Assembly: GCA_963697345.1 (NCBI GenBank)
Contig: CAVONS010000008.1
Span: 496,001 to 560,000, forward strand
DNA length: 64,000 nt
Reading direction: 5' to 3'
Source of the DNA: Prado023 sp963697345
GTDB lineage: Bacteria; Actinomycetota; Actinomycetes; S36-B12; CAIYMF01
Of the stretch, positions 1-8,609 are shown in pieces. The stretch's first letter is position 1. Each line of letters starts with the position of its first letter. The position numbers were made by a program, and so were the translations under genes. The notes under the pieces are model-generated. The model was not told the origin of the DNA, made no database searches, and saw nothing but the letters and a program-made list of their open reading frames with translations.

Positions 1-321
1 GTGCTGCGCGAGCTGGAGTCGTTCGGCCTGGTGACGCAGGCGGCGGGCACGTCGTACTACGACGCAACGGCCCTTCAGGTGGCCAGGATCGCCGCCGAGA
101 TGGCCGAGTTCGGCTACGGGCCCCGGCACCTGCGTCCCTTCCGGCTCGCTGCGGACCGCGAGCTGGCGCTGGTCGAGCAGGTGGTCAAGCCCATGGCCCA
201 CGGTCGGCATGAGGACAGCGTCGCCAAGGCCGAGGAGGCTGCGCGCGCGATTGCCACGCTGTCGATCCAGCTGCACCTGGCCCTGGTCAAGGCCGGCCTC
301 CCCCGGACATTGGGGCGCTGA
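1..321 (+). CDS. MerR-family regulator, FtsR-like (5' end outside window)
   Basis: C-terminal part of a MerR-type transcription factor; the frame is open from base 1, so the GTG there is probably an internal codon and the gene begins upstream. What remains is the end of the winged-helix DNA-binding domain (LESFGLV, then the aromatic YYD typical of the wing) and a helical C-terminal dimerisation region. It resembles M. tuberculosis Rv1828 / corynebacterial FtsR, which in actinobacteria lies between garA and the DUF151 gene; the same DUF151 gene follows here 39 bases later. Family and position are secure; the regulatory target (cell-division genes in corynebacteria) is known only from relatives. 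Confidence 0.85.
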   Translation: MLRELESFGLVTQAAGTSYYDATALQVARIAAEMAEFGYGPRHLRPFRLAADRELALVEQVVKPMAHGRHEDSVAKAEEAARAIATLSIQLHLALVKAGLPRTLGR

Positions 322-348
322 GCGATGGTGGGCCCGGCGCGCCGGGTC

Positions 349-354
349 TAGTCT
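349..354 (+). promoter_or_regulatory. -10 box, leaderless promoter of the DUF151 gene
   Basis: TAGTCT ends 6 bases before the GTG start of the DUF151 gene. A TANNNT box at this distance puts the transcript start on or next to the start codon, the usual leaderless arrangement in actinobacteria. No Shine-Dalgarno sequence precedes the GTG, which fits. Confidence 0.5.
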
Positions 355-360
355 GGCGAC

Positions 361-831
361 GTGGATGGGTACCAGGCAGTCGAGGTCGTTGGGGTTCGGG
401 TTGAGATGCCATCGAACGCCCCCATTGTGCTCGTGCGTCCGATCGAGGGCGGAGCGCTGCTTCCCATCTGGATCGGACCCAACGAGGCCGCCGCCATCGC
501 GATGGCCCAGCAGGCAGTGGAGCCACCGCGCCCGCTGACCCATGACCTGTTCATCGCCACGCTGGCCCACGCAGGTTCACCCCTGCGCTCGGTGCGGATC
601 GTCGGCCTCGAGGACGGCGTGTTCTACGCGGAGCTGGTGTTCGACTCCGGCACGGTCGATGCGCGGCCCTCGGATGCGATCGCGCTTGCTCTGCGTGCCT
701 CAGCCCCGATCCTCGTTGCCGACGAGGTCATGGCCGAGGCCGGCGTGGCCCCCGAGCCCGATGCCTCCAGCGATGAGGTGGAGCAGTTCCGGGAGTTCCT
801 GGACACGGTGACCCCGCAGGACTTCCAGTAG
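361..831 (+). CDS. DUF151 bifunctional nuclease-family protein
   Basis: 156-residue single-domain protein of the DUF151 'bifunctional nuclease' family, orthologous in position and sequence to M. tuberculosis Rv1829. Visible family hallmarks are LPIWIG followed by EAAAIA near residues 36-48, the RPLTHDL segment near residue 60, and the RPSDAIALALR block near residue 110. The C-terminal DEVEQFREFLD tail is also typical. Plant members have been reported with RNase/DNase activity, but the role in actinobacteria is unsettled. The GTG start at 361 is chosen because it follows a -10 box with leaderless spacing. It lies between two MerR regulators, as in mycobacteria. Confidence 0.9.
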   Translation: MDGYQAVEVVGVRVEMPSNAPIVLVRPIEGGALLPIWIGPNEAAAIAMAQQAVEPPRPLTHDLFIATLAHAGSPLRSVRIVGLEDGVFYAELVFDSGTVDARPSDAIALALRASAPILVADEVMAEAGVAPEPDASSDEVEQFREFLDTVTPQDFQ

Positions 832-854
832 TTGTGGTGCTCCATAACTAACCC

Positions 855-869
855 TCAACTGTAGGTTGA
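855..869. promoter_or_regulatory. Inverted repeat, candidate MerR operator
   Basis: TCAAC-tgtag-GTTGA is a perfect 5-base inverted repeat with a 5-base spacer, in the gap between the DUF151 gene and the second MerR gene and 33 bases upstream of that gene's -35 box. MerR-family dimers bind such dyads, usually between -35 and -10, so this upstream position is not classical. Autoregulation or cross-regulation by the two flanking MerR proteins is an inference. Confidence 0.35.
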
Positions 870-901
870 TACTTTGCCCCGGCGTGTCGGGGTGACGTGC
901 G

Positions 902-930
902 TTGACTCGTCTGCCCCCGGGGCCTAGTTT
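902..930 (+). promoter_or_regulatory. Sigma70-type promoter of the second MerR gene
   Basis: TTGACT (902-907) and TAGTTT (925-930) are separated by exactly 17 bases, close to the consensus of the primary sigma factor. The predicted start near 937 gives a leader of about 60 bases containing the GGAGG-type ribosome binding site upstream of the ATG at 999. Confidence 0.65.
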
Positions 931-998
931 CGGGGAAGCGAATCCCGCCGGTGTAACTACGCCGACGCAAGATCTCGAGGCACCGGAGGCAGGGGCAC

Positions 999-1559
999 AT
1001 GTCAGCAGAGGGCACGGGACATCCGCACGAGGTGCAGAACGCCCTGTTCGACGTTCCGGAGACCACCATCCCGGAGGGCGCGGGGTTCCGCGGCCCGGTG
1101 GCGTGTGCCGCAGCCGAGATCACCTACCGGCAGCTCGACTACTGGGCGCGCACCGGTCTGGTCGAGCCCTCCGTGCGCCCGGCGACCGGTTCAGGGACTC
1201 AGCGCCTGTACAGCTTCCGCGACATCCTGGTGCTCAAGGTCGTCAAGCGATTGCTGGACACCGGTGTGTCACTGCAGAACATCCGCACTGCGGTCACCCA
1301 TCTGCGGGCGCGCGGCGTGGAGGACCTGGCCACACTGACCCTCATGAGTGACGGTGCCAGCGTCTACGAGTGCACCAGCGAGGACGAGGTCATCGACCTG
1401 GTGCGCGGCGGCCAGGGAGTCTTCGGCATCGCTGTGGGCAAGGTGTGGCGCGAGGTCGAGGGCACGCTGTCCAGCCTCCCTGCCGAGCGCACCGCGGGTA
1501 CGGCGACTCCCACAGATGATGAGCTCTCCCAGCGTCGACGCAAGCGCCAGACCGGCTGA
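999..1559 (+). CDS. MerR-family transcriptional regulator (Rv1830-like)
   Basis: 186-residue MerR regulator. The N-terminal HTH is clear: an ITYRQLDYWARTGLVEPS recognition-helix region near residues 41-58, then a wing with GTQRLYSF and the DILVLKVVKRLLDTGVSL helix. The remainder is an effector/dimerisation region with no obvious metal-binding cysteines. Orthologues (M. tuberculosis Rv1830) occur in the same order after the DUF151 gene and before gcvP. The ATG is preceded by GGAGGCAGGGG and a strong -35/-10 pair. The real ligand or signal is unknown. Confidence 0.88.
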   Translation: MSAEGTGHPHEVQNALFDVPETTIPEGAGFRGPVACAAAEITYRQLDYWARTGLVEPSVRPATGSGTQRLYSFRDILVLKVVKRLLDTGVSLQNIRTAVTHLRARGVEDLATLTLMSDGASVYECTSEDEVIDLVRGGQGVFGIAVGKVWREVEGTLSSLPAERTAGTATPTDDELSQRRRKRQTG

Positions 1560-1605
1560 CCGACCGGCAAGCGGTGCGCCGCATGCCCATGTGGCTGCGT
1601 CCGAC

Positions 1606-1611
1606 TATCGT
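1606..1611 (+). promoter_or_regulatory. -10 box, candidate leaderless promoter of gcvP
   Basis: TATCGT ends 6 bases before the GTG at 1618 that starts the conserved GcvP N-terminus. No Shine-Dalgarno sequence is visible, so leaderless initiation is the simplest reading. Confidence 0.4.
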
Positions 1612-1617
1612 GGCGGG

Positions 1618-4529
1618 GTGCTGAACCTCCACGGCGAGTCCGCCACCTTCGTCGATCGACACATCGGTCCCGATCCGGTCGATGTCGCCCGCATGCTGGA
1701 TGCGGTGGGCCATCCCGATCTGGAATCCCTGGCCGGCGCGGCCGTCCCGGCGACCATCGCCTGGGGGGAGGGCCTGGATCTCCCCCCGCCCTCAGCGAGG
1801 TGCAGGCGACCGAGGCGCTGCGCCGGATGGCCGGGGCCAACACAGCAGCTGTGTCGATGATCGGGCTGGGCTACCACGACACGATCACGCCTGCCGTGAT
1901 CCGGCGCAACGTGCTCGAGGCCCCGGGCTGGTACACCGCCTACACGCCCTACCAGCCGGAGATCTCCCAGGGACGCCTCGAGGCGCTGCTGAACTTCCAG
2001 ACCATGGTGTCGGACCTCACAGGGCTGGCGGTCGCCAATGCGTCGATGCTCGATGAGCCGACCGCCGTGGCCGAGGCCATGTCCCTGCTGCACCGCGTGG
2101 ACCGTTCCGGGTCGATGCGCTTCGTGGTCGACTCCGACACCCATCCCCAGACGCTTGCCGTCCTGCGGACCCGTGCCGAGCCGCTGGGCATCGAGCTCGA
2201 CGTGCGGGACGTGGTCGCTGGGCTGCCCGAGGAGGGCTTCTTCGGAGTGCTGGTCGGTATGCCCACGTCCACCGGGCTGGTCCGCGATCCCGCCCAACTA
2301 GGGGCCCTGGCAGACGAGGTGCACGCCCGCGGGGGTGGACTCGTGGTGGCTGCCGACCTGCTCAGCCTGTGCCTCCTGACGCCACCGGGGCAGTGGGGTG
2401 CTGACATCGTGGTGGGATCGGCCCAGCGCTTCGGGGTGCCGATGGGATTCGGTGGACCACACGCCGGAGTGATGGCGGTGCGCACCGGGCTGGAGCGCCA
2501 GCTGCCGGGCCGGCTCGTGGGAGTGTCTGTGGACTCCGCTGGGAGGCCCGCGTACCGCCTAGCCCTGCAGACCCGTGAGCAGCACATCCGCCGGGAGCGT
2601 GCGACCAGCAACATCTGCACCGCGCAGGTCCTGCTGGCCGTGATCGCCGGCCTGTACGCCGCCTACCACGGCCCCGATGGGTTGCAGCGGATCGCGGCCC
2701 GAGTCCATGGCCACGCCGCACGACTGGCCGAGCAGTTGGCCTCCGAGGGAATCCCGGTGCGCCACGAGCACTTCTTCGACACGGTCGTGGCAGTCGTCCC
2801 GGGTCGTGCGCGACAGGTGGTCAGCGCGGCTGCGGACCGCGGGGTGAACCTGCGCCTGGTCGATGACGACCACGTGGGAGTCAGCACCGACGAGGTCACC
2901 ACCGCAGAGCACATCGACGCCGCGCGCAGCGCCTTCACCGACGCCGTGCACGTCGCCGGTGCCCCTGCCCCTGCCGACCAGAGGCCCGGGGCAGCTGCGG
3001 GGACCGCGGTCCTGCCGCAGGAGTGGCTGCGCAGCACGCCATTCCTCGAGCACCCGGTGTTCCACGTCCATCGCAGCGAGACAGAGATGCTTCGCTACGT
3101 GCGCCGCCTCGCGGGGTATGACGTGGCGCTGGACCGGTCGATGATTCCCCTGGGCTCCTGCACGATGAAGCTCAACGCGACCACCGAGATGGAGCCGATC
3201 AGCTGGCCCGGCTTCGCATCGATGCACCCGTTCGCGCCGGCCGAGCAGACGCATGGCTACGACGAGCTGATCGCCGACCTCGAGGCCCTCTTGGTGGAGA
3301 TCACCGGCTACGACGCGGTCAGCGTGCAGCCGAACGCGGGATCGCAGGGCGAGTTCGCCGGGCTGCTGGCGATTCGGGGCTACCACGCCTCGAAGGGCGA
3401 CGTGGACCGCGACGTCTGCCTGATCCCGTCGTCGGCCCACGGCACGAACGCCGCCTCGGCGGTGATGGCGGGCCTGCGGGTGGTCGTGGTGGCCTGTGAC
3501 GAGGCCGGAAACGTCAGTGTGGAGGCTCTGCGCAGTGCGCTGGACGCCCACGCCGGACGCGTCGCTGCCCTGATGATCACCTACCCGTCGACCCATGGGG
3601 TGTACGAGTCCGAGGTTGCCTCTCTGTGCGCGATGGTGCACGACGCCGGCGGCCAGGTCTACGTCGATGGGGCGAACCTGAACGCCCTGGTCGGGCTGGC
3701 CAAGCCGGGCCGGTTCGGCGCCGATGTCTCACACCTGAACCTGCACAAGACGTTCTGCATCCCGCACGGCGGCGGCGGCCCCGGCGTGGGTCCGGTGGGA
3801 GTGCGGGCCCACCTCGCGCCGTTCCTGCCCGGCCACCCGCTGCGCCCGGAGGCTGGGCCGACAGGCCGCGGCCACGCTGACGGGGGTGTCGGGCCGGTCA
3901 GCGGCGCGCCCTGGGGCAGCGCCGGGATCCTGCCGATCCCGTGGGCCTACATCCGGATGATGGGCGCCGACGGGCTCACGCGCGCCACGCAGGTGGCGGT
4001 GCTGTCGGCCAACTACATCGCGGGCCGGTTGGCCGAGCACTTCCCGGTGCTCTACACGGGACCAGGTGGGCTCGTGGCACACGAATGCATCCTCGACCTG
4101 CGCGAGATCACGCGGAGCACCGGGGTGACGGTCGATGACGTCGCCAAGAGGCTCATCGACTACGGGTTCCACTCGCCGACCATGAGCTTCCCCGTCGCGG
4201 GCACCCTGATGGTCGAACCCACCGAGAGTGAGTCCCTGGCCGAACTCGACAGGTTCTGCGACGCGATGATCGCGATCTCCGCTGAGATCGACCAGATCCG
4301 CTCCGGTGAGGTGGCCGTGGCGGACTCTGCCCTCCGGGGTGCCCCGCACACCGCGGAGAGCCTCGTGGGGGAGTGGGACAGGGCCTACAGCCGCCTGACC
4401 GCCGTCTACCCCGTGGCCTCCCTGCGCACGGACAAGTACTGGGTCCCCGTGGGGCGGATCGATGGTGCCTTCGGTGATCGGAACCTGGTGTGCTCATGTC
4501 CTCCGGTTGAGGACTTCGCCACTGTCTGA
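1618..4529 (+). CDS. gcvP: Glycine dehydrogenase (decarboxylating), one frameshift near the start
   Basis: P-protein of the glycine cleavage system, a PLP enzyme that decarboxylates glycine and passes the aminomethyl group to lipoylated GcvH. The N-terminal FVDRHIGPD motif lies in the frame starting at GTG 1618, while everything from about 1790 is one base out. Adding one C to the C-run at 1782-1787 joins the frames (…GLDLPPALSEVQATEALRR…) and yields about 970 residues, normal for the fused single-chain form. The PLP-lysine motif NLHKTFCIPHGGGGPG is present near two-thirds of the length, with GSCTMKLN and SAHGTN upstream. No gcvT or gcvH is adjacent. The missing base is most likely a homopolymer error; otherwise the gene is newly broken. 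Confidence 0.9.
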
Positions 4530-4540
4530 TCGCTCGTGAT

Positions 4541-5143
4541 TCAGGTGCGTCCCTCGGACTCCTGGATCTCGAACAGGACCTCCTGCGCAGAGACCGCCCC
4601 CTCTGCGCCGGGGGCTGAATCTACACCTGAGGTTGAGGGTTCCATCCATTGGGCGTGCAGGACTGGGAATCCAGCTCGCCGCACCGCCTCGACCACGGCT
4701 GCGTCATCGTCGACGAACGCGGCTACCCGGAAGCGCCTGGCGAGGCGGTTCAACGTGGCCACCTTGGTGATCCGGGCTGGTCGGCGGTCGGAGTCCGCAC
4801 GCATGAACAACTCACCTGCCGGCAGGCCCTGCTCGGTGAGCCAGGCGAGCGTGCCGGCGCGGCAGCGTTCGGGGCGACCGGTGAGGTACATGACCGCGTG
4901 CCCAGCACGGGCCGCGGTCTGGACGGCGTTGAGCCCCTCGGCCAGCGGAGGGTCGGCGTTCGCGGCACCGAAGAACGCGTCCCAGTCCTTGGGTCGCGCG
5001 GTGACGTGGTGCAGCCGGTGGCGCACGTCGGCGAGCACCCCGTCGATGTCGAAGACGGCAATGCTGGTGGGTGGCGCTCCGTCCGGGGCGACCGCCGGGT
5101 CTGGCGTGGATGGGTGGGCGGGTGCGTCCTCGTTCTCAGGCAT
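4541..5143 (-). CDS. HAD-superfamily phosphatase-like protein
   Basis: 200-residue HAD hydrolase. The catalytic motif I is VFDIDGVLADV (two Asp) near residues 29-39, motif II is the LTGRPE stretch near residue 94, and FVDDDAAVVEA near residue 144 supplies the motif IV acids. The RHRLHHV and DWDAFF segments and small cap resemble the phosphatase part of polynucleotide kinase and class B acid-phosphatase-like proteins; the substrate cannot be deduced. It converges on gcvP with an 11-base gap and diverges from the thioesterase gene. The N-terminal 25 residues are Pro/Ala-rich and probably disordered. Confidence 0.8.
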   Translation of the reverse strand: MPENEDAPAHPSTPDPAVAPDGAPPTSIAVFDIDGVLADVRHRLHHVTARPKDWDAFFGAANADPPLAEGLNAVQTAARAGHAVMYLTGRPERCRAGTLAWLTEQGLPAGELFMRADSDRRPARITKVATLNRLARRFRVAAFVDDDAAVVEAVRRAGFPVLHAQWMEPSTSGVDSAPGAEGAVSAQEVLFEIQESEGRT

Positions 5144-5213
5144 GGGGCGACGCTACGCCCCCGCGCGGCCAATCGGCGGGGAGGGCGAGGGCACGGGTGT
5201 GCCGGCCGATGGC

Positions 5214-5219
5214 TAGCCT
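5214..5219 (+). promoter_or_regulatory. -10 box, leaderless promoter of the thioesterase-like gene
   Basis: TAGCCT ends 7 bases before ATG 5227. This spacing supports 5227 rather than the in-frame ATG at 5209 as the start. Confidence 0.45.
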
Positions 5220-5226
5220 CGTGGCC

Positions 5227-5676
5227 ATGGACTTCCTTTCACTCGTGGCGCAGATGCCCACTGCCGTGCCCATGGTCGGCACCCTCAACATCGAGTTCCT
5301 CGAGCTGGATCCGCAGCGGGTGGTGCTGCGCCTGCCCGACGATCCGGCGTACCGCAACCACATCGGCGGGCCGCATGCCGGGGCGATGTTCACCCTCGCG
5401 GAGACGGCCACCGGGGCGATCGTCCTGGGCAACTTCGGCATGCACCTCGACCGCGCGGTGCCGCTGGCCGTGGACGCCTCCATCCGGTACAGGAAGGTGG
5501 CCATGGGGCCGATCTATGCCGAGGCCATCATGGCCGAGACGCCGGAATCGATCCTGGACCAGCTGGACGCCGGGGAGCGTCCCGAGTTCCGGATCGAGGT
5601 GACCCTTGCCACGGAGGACTGGACGGTCACCGGCGAGGCGAGCTTCCTGTGGACCCTGAAGCCGACGCGCCGGTGA
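5227..5676 (+). CDS. DUF4442 / hot-dog-fold thioesterase-like protein
   Basis: 149-residue single hot-dog domain of the DUF4442 (YiiD C-terminal/PaaI-like) group. NHIGGPHAGAMFTLAETATGA near residues 40-60 is the conserved helix region with HAG, typical of acyl-CoA thioesterase-fold proteins; the strands SIRYRKVAMGPIYAEA and WTVTGEASFLWTLK follow. An acyl-thioester substrate is likely by family but not shown. ATG 5227 is preferred over 5209 because it matches the family start and sits 7 bases after a TAGCCT box. Confidence 0.78.
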   Translation: MDFLSLVAQMPTAVPMVGTLNIEFLELDPQRVVLRLPDDPAYRNHIGGPHAGAMFTLAETATGAIVLGNFGMHLDRAVPLAVDASIRYRKVAMGPIYAEAIMAETPESILDQLDAGERPEFRIEVTLATEDWTVTGEASFLWTLKPTRR

Positions 5677-5693
5677 CCGGGGCGGTGCGAACC

Positions 5694-7841
5694 TCAGTCC
5701 TTCTCGTTGTCCTCGATGACCTTCCTGGCGATCTGCGCAGGCATCGGCTCGTGGCCGATGTAGGTGCGGTTGAAGGTCCCGGTTCCGTGCGACATCGAGC
5801 GCAGCTCGATGGCGTAGCGCGTGAGCTCCAGGTCCGGGACCTCAGCCTTGATCATCGTGCGGCCGTTGCCGGCCGGCTCGGTGCCCGAGACCCGGCCCCG
5901 ACGTCCCGAGAGATCACCCATGACAGCGCCCACGAACTCGTCTGAGATCAGCACGCTGATCGACGAGACCGGCTCGAGCATCGCGATCTTGGCCGAGGCA
6001 GCGGCCTCCTTGAGGGCCAGCGAGCCCGCCATCTGGAAGGCCATGTCCGAGGAGTCGACGGAGTGTGCCTTGCCGTCGTACAGGGTCACCTGGATGTCGA
6101 CCACCGGGTAGCCGGCAACAACGCCGCGCTCCATCTGGGCGCGCACGCCCTTCTCGACCGAGGGGATGAACTGGCGTGGCACGGAGCCGCCGACCACCTT
6201 GTCCACGAACTCGAACCCGGAGCCGGGCGGCAGCGGGGCCACCTCGATGTCGCACACCGCGAACTGGCCATGCCCGCCGGACTGCTTCACGTGTCGCCCC
6301 TTGGCCTTGACCGTCGAGGCGAATGTCTCGCGCAGTGAGACGCGCAGGGACTCGGACTCCACGGCCACGCCGTACCTGTTGGCCAGCCTGTCGAGCAGGA
6401 CGTCGACGTGCGCCTCACCCATGCACCAGAGCACGAGTTGGCCGGTCTCCGCATTGCGCTCGAGACGCATCGTGGCGTCCTCGGCCACGAGTCGGCCCAG
6501 GGCAGCGCCGAGCTTGTCCTCGTCAGCCTTGGACTTGGCCACGATCGCCACAGGCAGCAGGGCATCGGGCATGAGCCACGGCTCCATCAGCAGCGGATTC
6601 TCCTTGTCCGAGAGTGTGTCCCCGGTCTCGGCCCGTGTGAGCTTCGCGACAGCGACGATGTCACCGGCGATCCCCGAGTCGATGGTCCGCTGGACCTTGC
6701 CCAGTGGACTGGACAGCGCCCCGATGCGCTCGTCGACATCGTGGTCCTCATGACCACGCTCCGCGCCGAAGTGGCCAGAGACGTGGACGAACTGGTCAGG
6801 GCTCAGGTGTCCGGAGAAGACCCGCACGAGCGACAGCCGGCCGACATAGGGATCGGTCGTCGTCTTGACGACCTCGGCGCACAGCGGGCCCTGGGAGTCG
6901 CACGTCAGAGGGCCGCGCGGTTCGCCATCGGGTGTGCTCACGGGCGGCAGCGGGTGCTCCAGCGGGGAGGGGAAGCCGCGGCGGACCAGGTCCAGCACCT
7001 CGGCTGCCCCGAGCCCGCCGAGTTCGACGGCCGTGGCGATGACCGGGTAGAACGATCCGCGGGCAACAGCCTTCTCCAGGTCGGTGATCAGGATCTCGGT
7101 GTCGATGTGGTCCCCGGAGATGTAGCGATCCATGAGGGTCTCGTCCTCGCTCTCCGCGATGATTCCCTCGATGAGCGCTGAGCGGGTGCCCTCGATGAGC
7201 TCGAGGTGTGTCGCCTCCGGCTCCCGGTCGACCCGCGTGCCATCGGAGTAGTCGTGGATGCGCTCGGTGATGAGGTCGATGAAGCCTGCAGGGGTCCCGT
7301 CGTCGGCCATCATCGGCAGCATCAGCGGCATGACGCCGTCGCCGAAGACCCGTTGGCAGATGGCCACGAGCTCGTCGAAGTCCGCCCTCGGATGGTCCAG
7401 ACGGGTGACCACGACGGCCCGGGGCATCCCGACGGCGGCACACTCCTCCCAGAGCATCTGGGTCCCGCCGTCGACACCGTCGACCGCGGAGATGACGAAG
7501 AGCGCGGCATCGGCGGCGCGCAGCCCGGCGCGCAGGTCTCCCACGAAGTCGGCGTATCCCGGAGTGTCGAGGAAGTTGACCTTCACCCCGTCGACCAGCA
7601 CGGGGGCCAGGGCCAGCCCGACGGAGCGCTGCTGGCGCACCTCGGACTCGTCGAAGTCCGAGACAGTGGTCCCCTCAGTCGTCCGTCCGGCGCGGGGGAT
7701 CGTCCCGCTCTCGGCCAGAATCGCCTCGAGCAGGGTTGTCTTGCCTGCGCCCGATGGCCCCACGAGGACCACGTTGCGGATGCCGGTGGAGCTGGTCGGC
7801 GCAGAGACCGACCCACCTCCTGGGGTGTTCGCCTGTGCCAT
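5694..7841 (-). CDS. Elongation factor G-like protein (EF-G2 / FusA2 type)
   Basis: 715-residue translational-GTPase homologue with all five EF-G-like domains, close in length to M. tuberculosis FusA2 (Rv0120c, 714 aa). The P-loop is GPSGAGKTT rather than the GHVDAGKTT form of canonical EF-G, G3 is DTPGYADF, and the G4 NKxD motif is replaced by TRLD, so nucleotide handling may differ from true FusA. Domain IV (SGGHGQFAVCDIEV, then GGSVPRQFIPSVEKG) and domain V are intact. This paralogue class is not the housekeeping translocase; its cellular role is unclear. ATG 7841 is preceded by GAAAGGCAG on this strand; an upstream in-frame start would add 19 unconserved residues. Confidence 0.88.
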   Translation of the reverse strand: MAQANTPGGGSVSAPTSSTGIRNVVLVGPSGAGKTTLLEAILAESGTIPRAGRTTEGTTVSDFDESEVRQQRSVGLALAPVLVDGVKVNFLDTPGYADFVGDLRAGLRAADAALFVISAVDGVDGGTQMLWEECAAVGMPRAVVVTRLDHPRADFDELVAICQRVFGDGVMPLMLPMMADDGTPAGFIDLITERIHDYSDGTRVDREPEATHLELIEGTRSALIEGIIAESEDETLMDRYISGDHIDTEILITDLEKAVARGSFYPVIATAVELGGLGAAEVLDLVRRGFPSPLEHPLPPVSTPDGEPRGPLTCDSQGPLCAEVVKTTTDPYVGRLSLVRVFSGHLSPDQFVHVSGHFGAERGHEDHDVDERIGALSSPLGKVQRTIDSGIAGDIVAVAKLTRAETGDTLSDKENPLLMEPWLMPDALLPVAIVAKSKADEDKLGAALGRLVAEDATMRLERNAETGQLVLWCMGEAHVDVLLDRLANRYGVAVESESLRVSLRETFASTVKAKGRHVKQSGGHGQFAVCDIEVAPLPPGSGFEFVDKVVGGSVPRQFIPSVEKGVRAQMERGVVAGYPVVDIQVTLYDGKAHSVDSSDMAFQMAGSLALKEAAASAKIAMLEPVSSISVLISDEFVGAVMGDLSGRRGRVSGTEPAGNGRTMIKAEVPDLELTRYAIELRSMSHGTGTFNRTYIGHEPMPAQIARKVIEDNEKD

Positions 7842-7936
7842 GACGGTCTGCCTTTCATCGGGGGTCTGAAGTCTCCCAAGGGGCAAGCCTCGCAACAAGG
7901 ACCTTCGTCCTGCGCACCCGGGTCCTCGATTGTCGC

Positions 7937-7942
7937 TACGAT
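7937..7942 (+). promoter_or_regulatory. -10 box upstream of pgsA
   Basis: TACGAT lies 9 bases before ATG 7952 in the gap between the divergent EF-G2 and pgsA genes. It would give a leaderless or near-leaderless mRNA for the PIM operon. Confidence 0.4.
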
Positions 7943-7951
7943 CCTGTTCTG

Positions 7952-8602
7952 ATGCTGAACAACTCCGACGCCCGAGGATTCGTCGCCCCAGTCGTTGAGC
8001 CCATGGCCAGGGGCCTGCTGCGCCTGCACATCACCCCCGACATGGTCACGCTGATCGGCACGACCCTGACGGTGCTGACCGCGCTGATCCTGATCCCCTC
8101 GGGCAACTTCATCCCGGCAGTCATCCTGCTGTTCCTGTTCACGTCGGCCGATGTGCTCGACGGCACCATGGCCCGGCTCAGTGGTACCCAGGGGCCGTGG
8201 GGCGCCTGGTTCGACGCCACGTTGGACCGGCTGGCCGATGGGGCGATCTTCGGTGGCGTGCTCATCTGGGCGGCGTGGAACTCCGACACCCCGACCACGA
8301 TCCTTGCCTGGATCTGCCTGGCCGGCGGTGCTGTCGTCAGCTACGCCAAGGCTCGCGCCGAGGCGGTCGGCGCGACGGCCAACGGCGGGATCGCCGAGCG
8401 CGCCGAGCGCATGATCATCCTGGGACTCGGGGCGATCCTGTTCCAGTTCGTCGACTGGGGGATGAGCCTGGCGCTGGCCATCCTGGCCGTGCTCACCGTC
8501 ATCACGGTCTTCCAGCGTGGTCTGGACGTGCGCAGCCAGCTCAAGCCGCTCAACGGCCAGGCGGATGCGTCGCCCGACGCGCCAGCCGGCACCGACGGGT
8601 GA
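7952..8602 (+). CDS. pgsA: Phosphatidylinositol phosphate synthase (CDP-alcohol phosphatidyltransferase)
   Basis: 216-residue integral membrane enzyme that joins CDP-diacylglycerol to myo-inositol-3-phosphate, the first committed step to phosphatidylinositol and PIMs in actinobacteria. The CDP-alcohol phosphotransferase signature is complete: D-V-L-D-G-x-x-A-R, then G, D and D with correct spacing, at residues 68-94. Several transmembrane helices are evident. It is first gene of a tight operon with an acyltransferase and PimA, the same order as Rv2612c-Rv2610c, which makes inositol phosphate rather than glycerol phosphate the likely acceptor. Confidence 0.9.
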   Translation: MLNNSDARGFVAPVVEPMARGLLRLHITPDMVTLIGTTLTVLTALILIPSGNFIPAVILLFLFTSADVLDGTMARLSGTQGPWGAWFDATLDRLADGAIFGGVLIWAAWNSDTPTTILAWICLAGGAVVSYAKARAEAVGATANGGIAERAERMIILGLGAILFQFVDWGMSLALAILAVLTVITVFQRGLDVRSQLKPLNGQADASPDAPAGTDG

Positions 8603-8609
8603 TCTCCCC

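Noticed and set aside
2559..3641. 360-codon minus-strand open frame opposite gcvP
   Set aside because: It is the antisense of a strongly conserved PLP enzyme, has an Arg/His/Gly-biased composition typical of high-GC shadow frames and matches no family.
5071..5226. Longer N-terminus for the DUF4442 protein
   Set aside because: The extension overlaps the divergent HAD gene and is unconserved; a leaderless -10 box points to ATG 5227.
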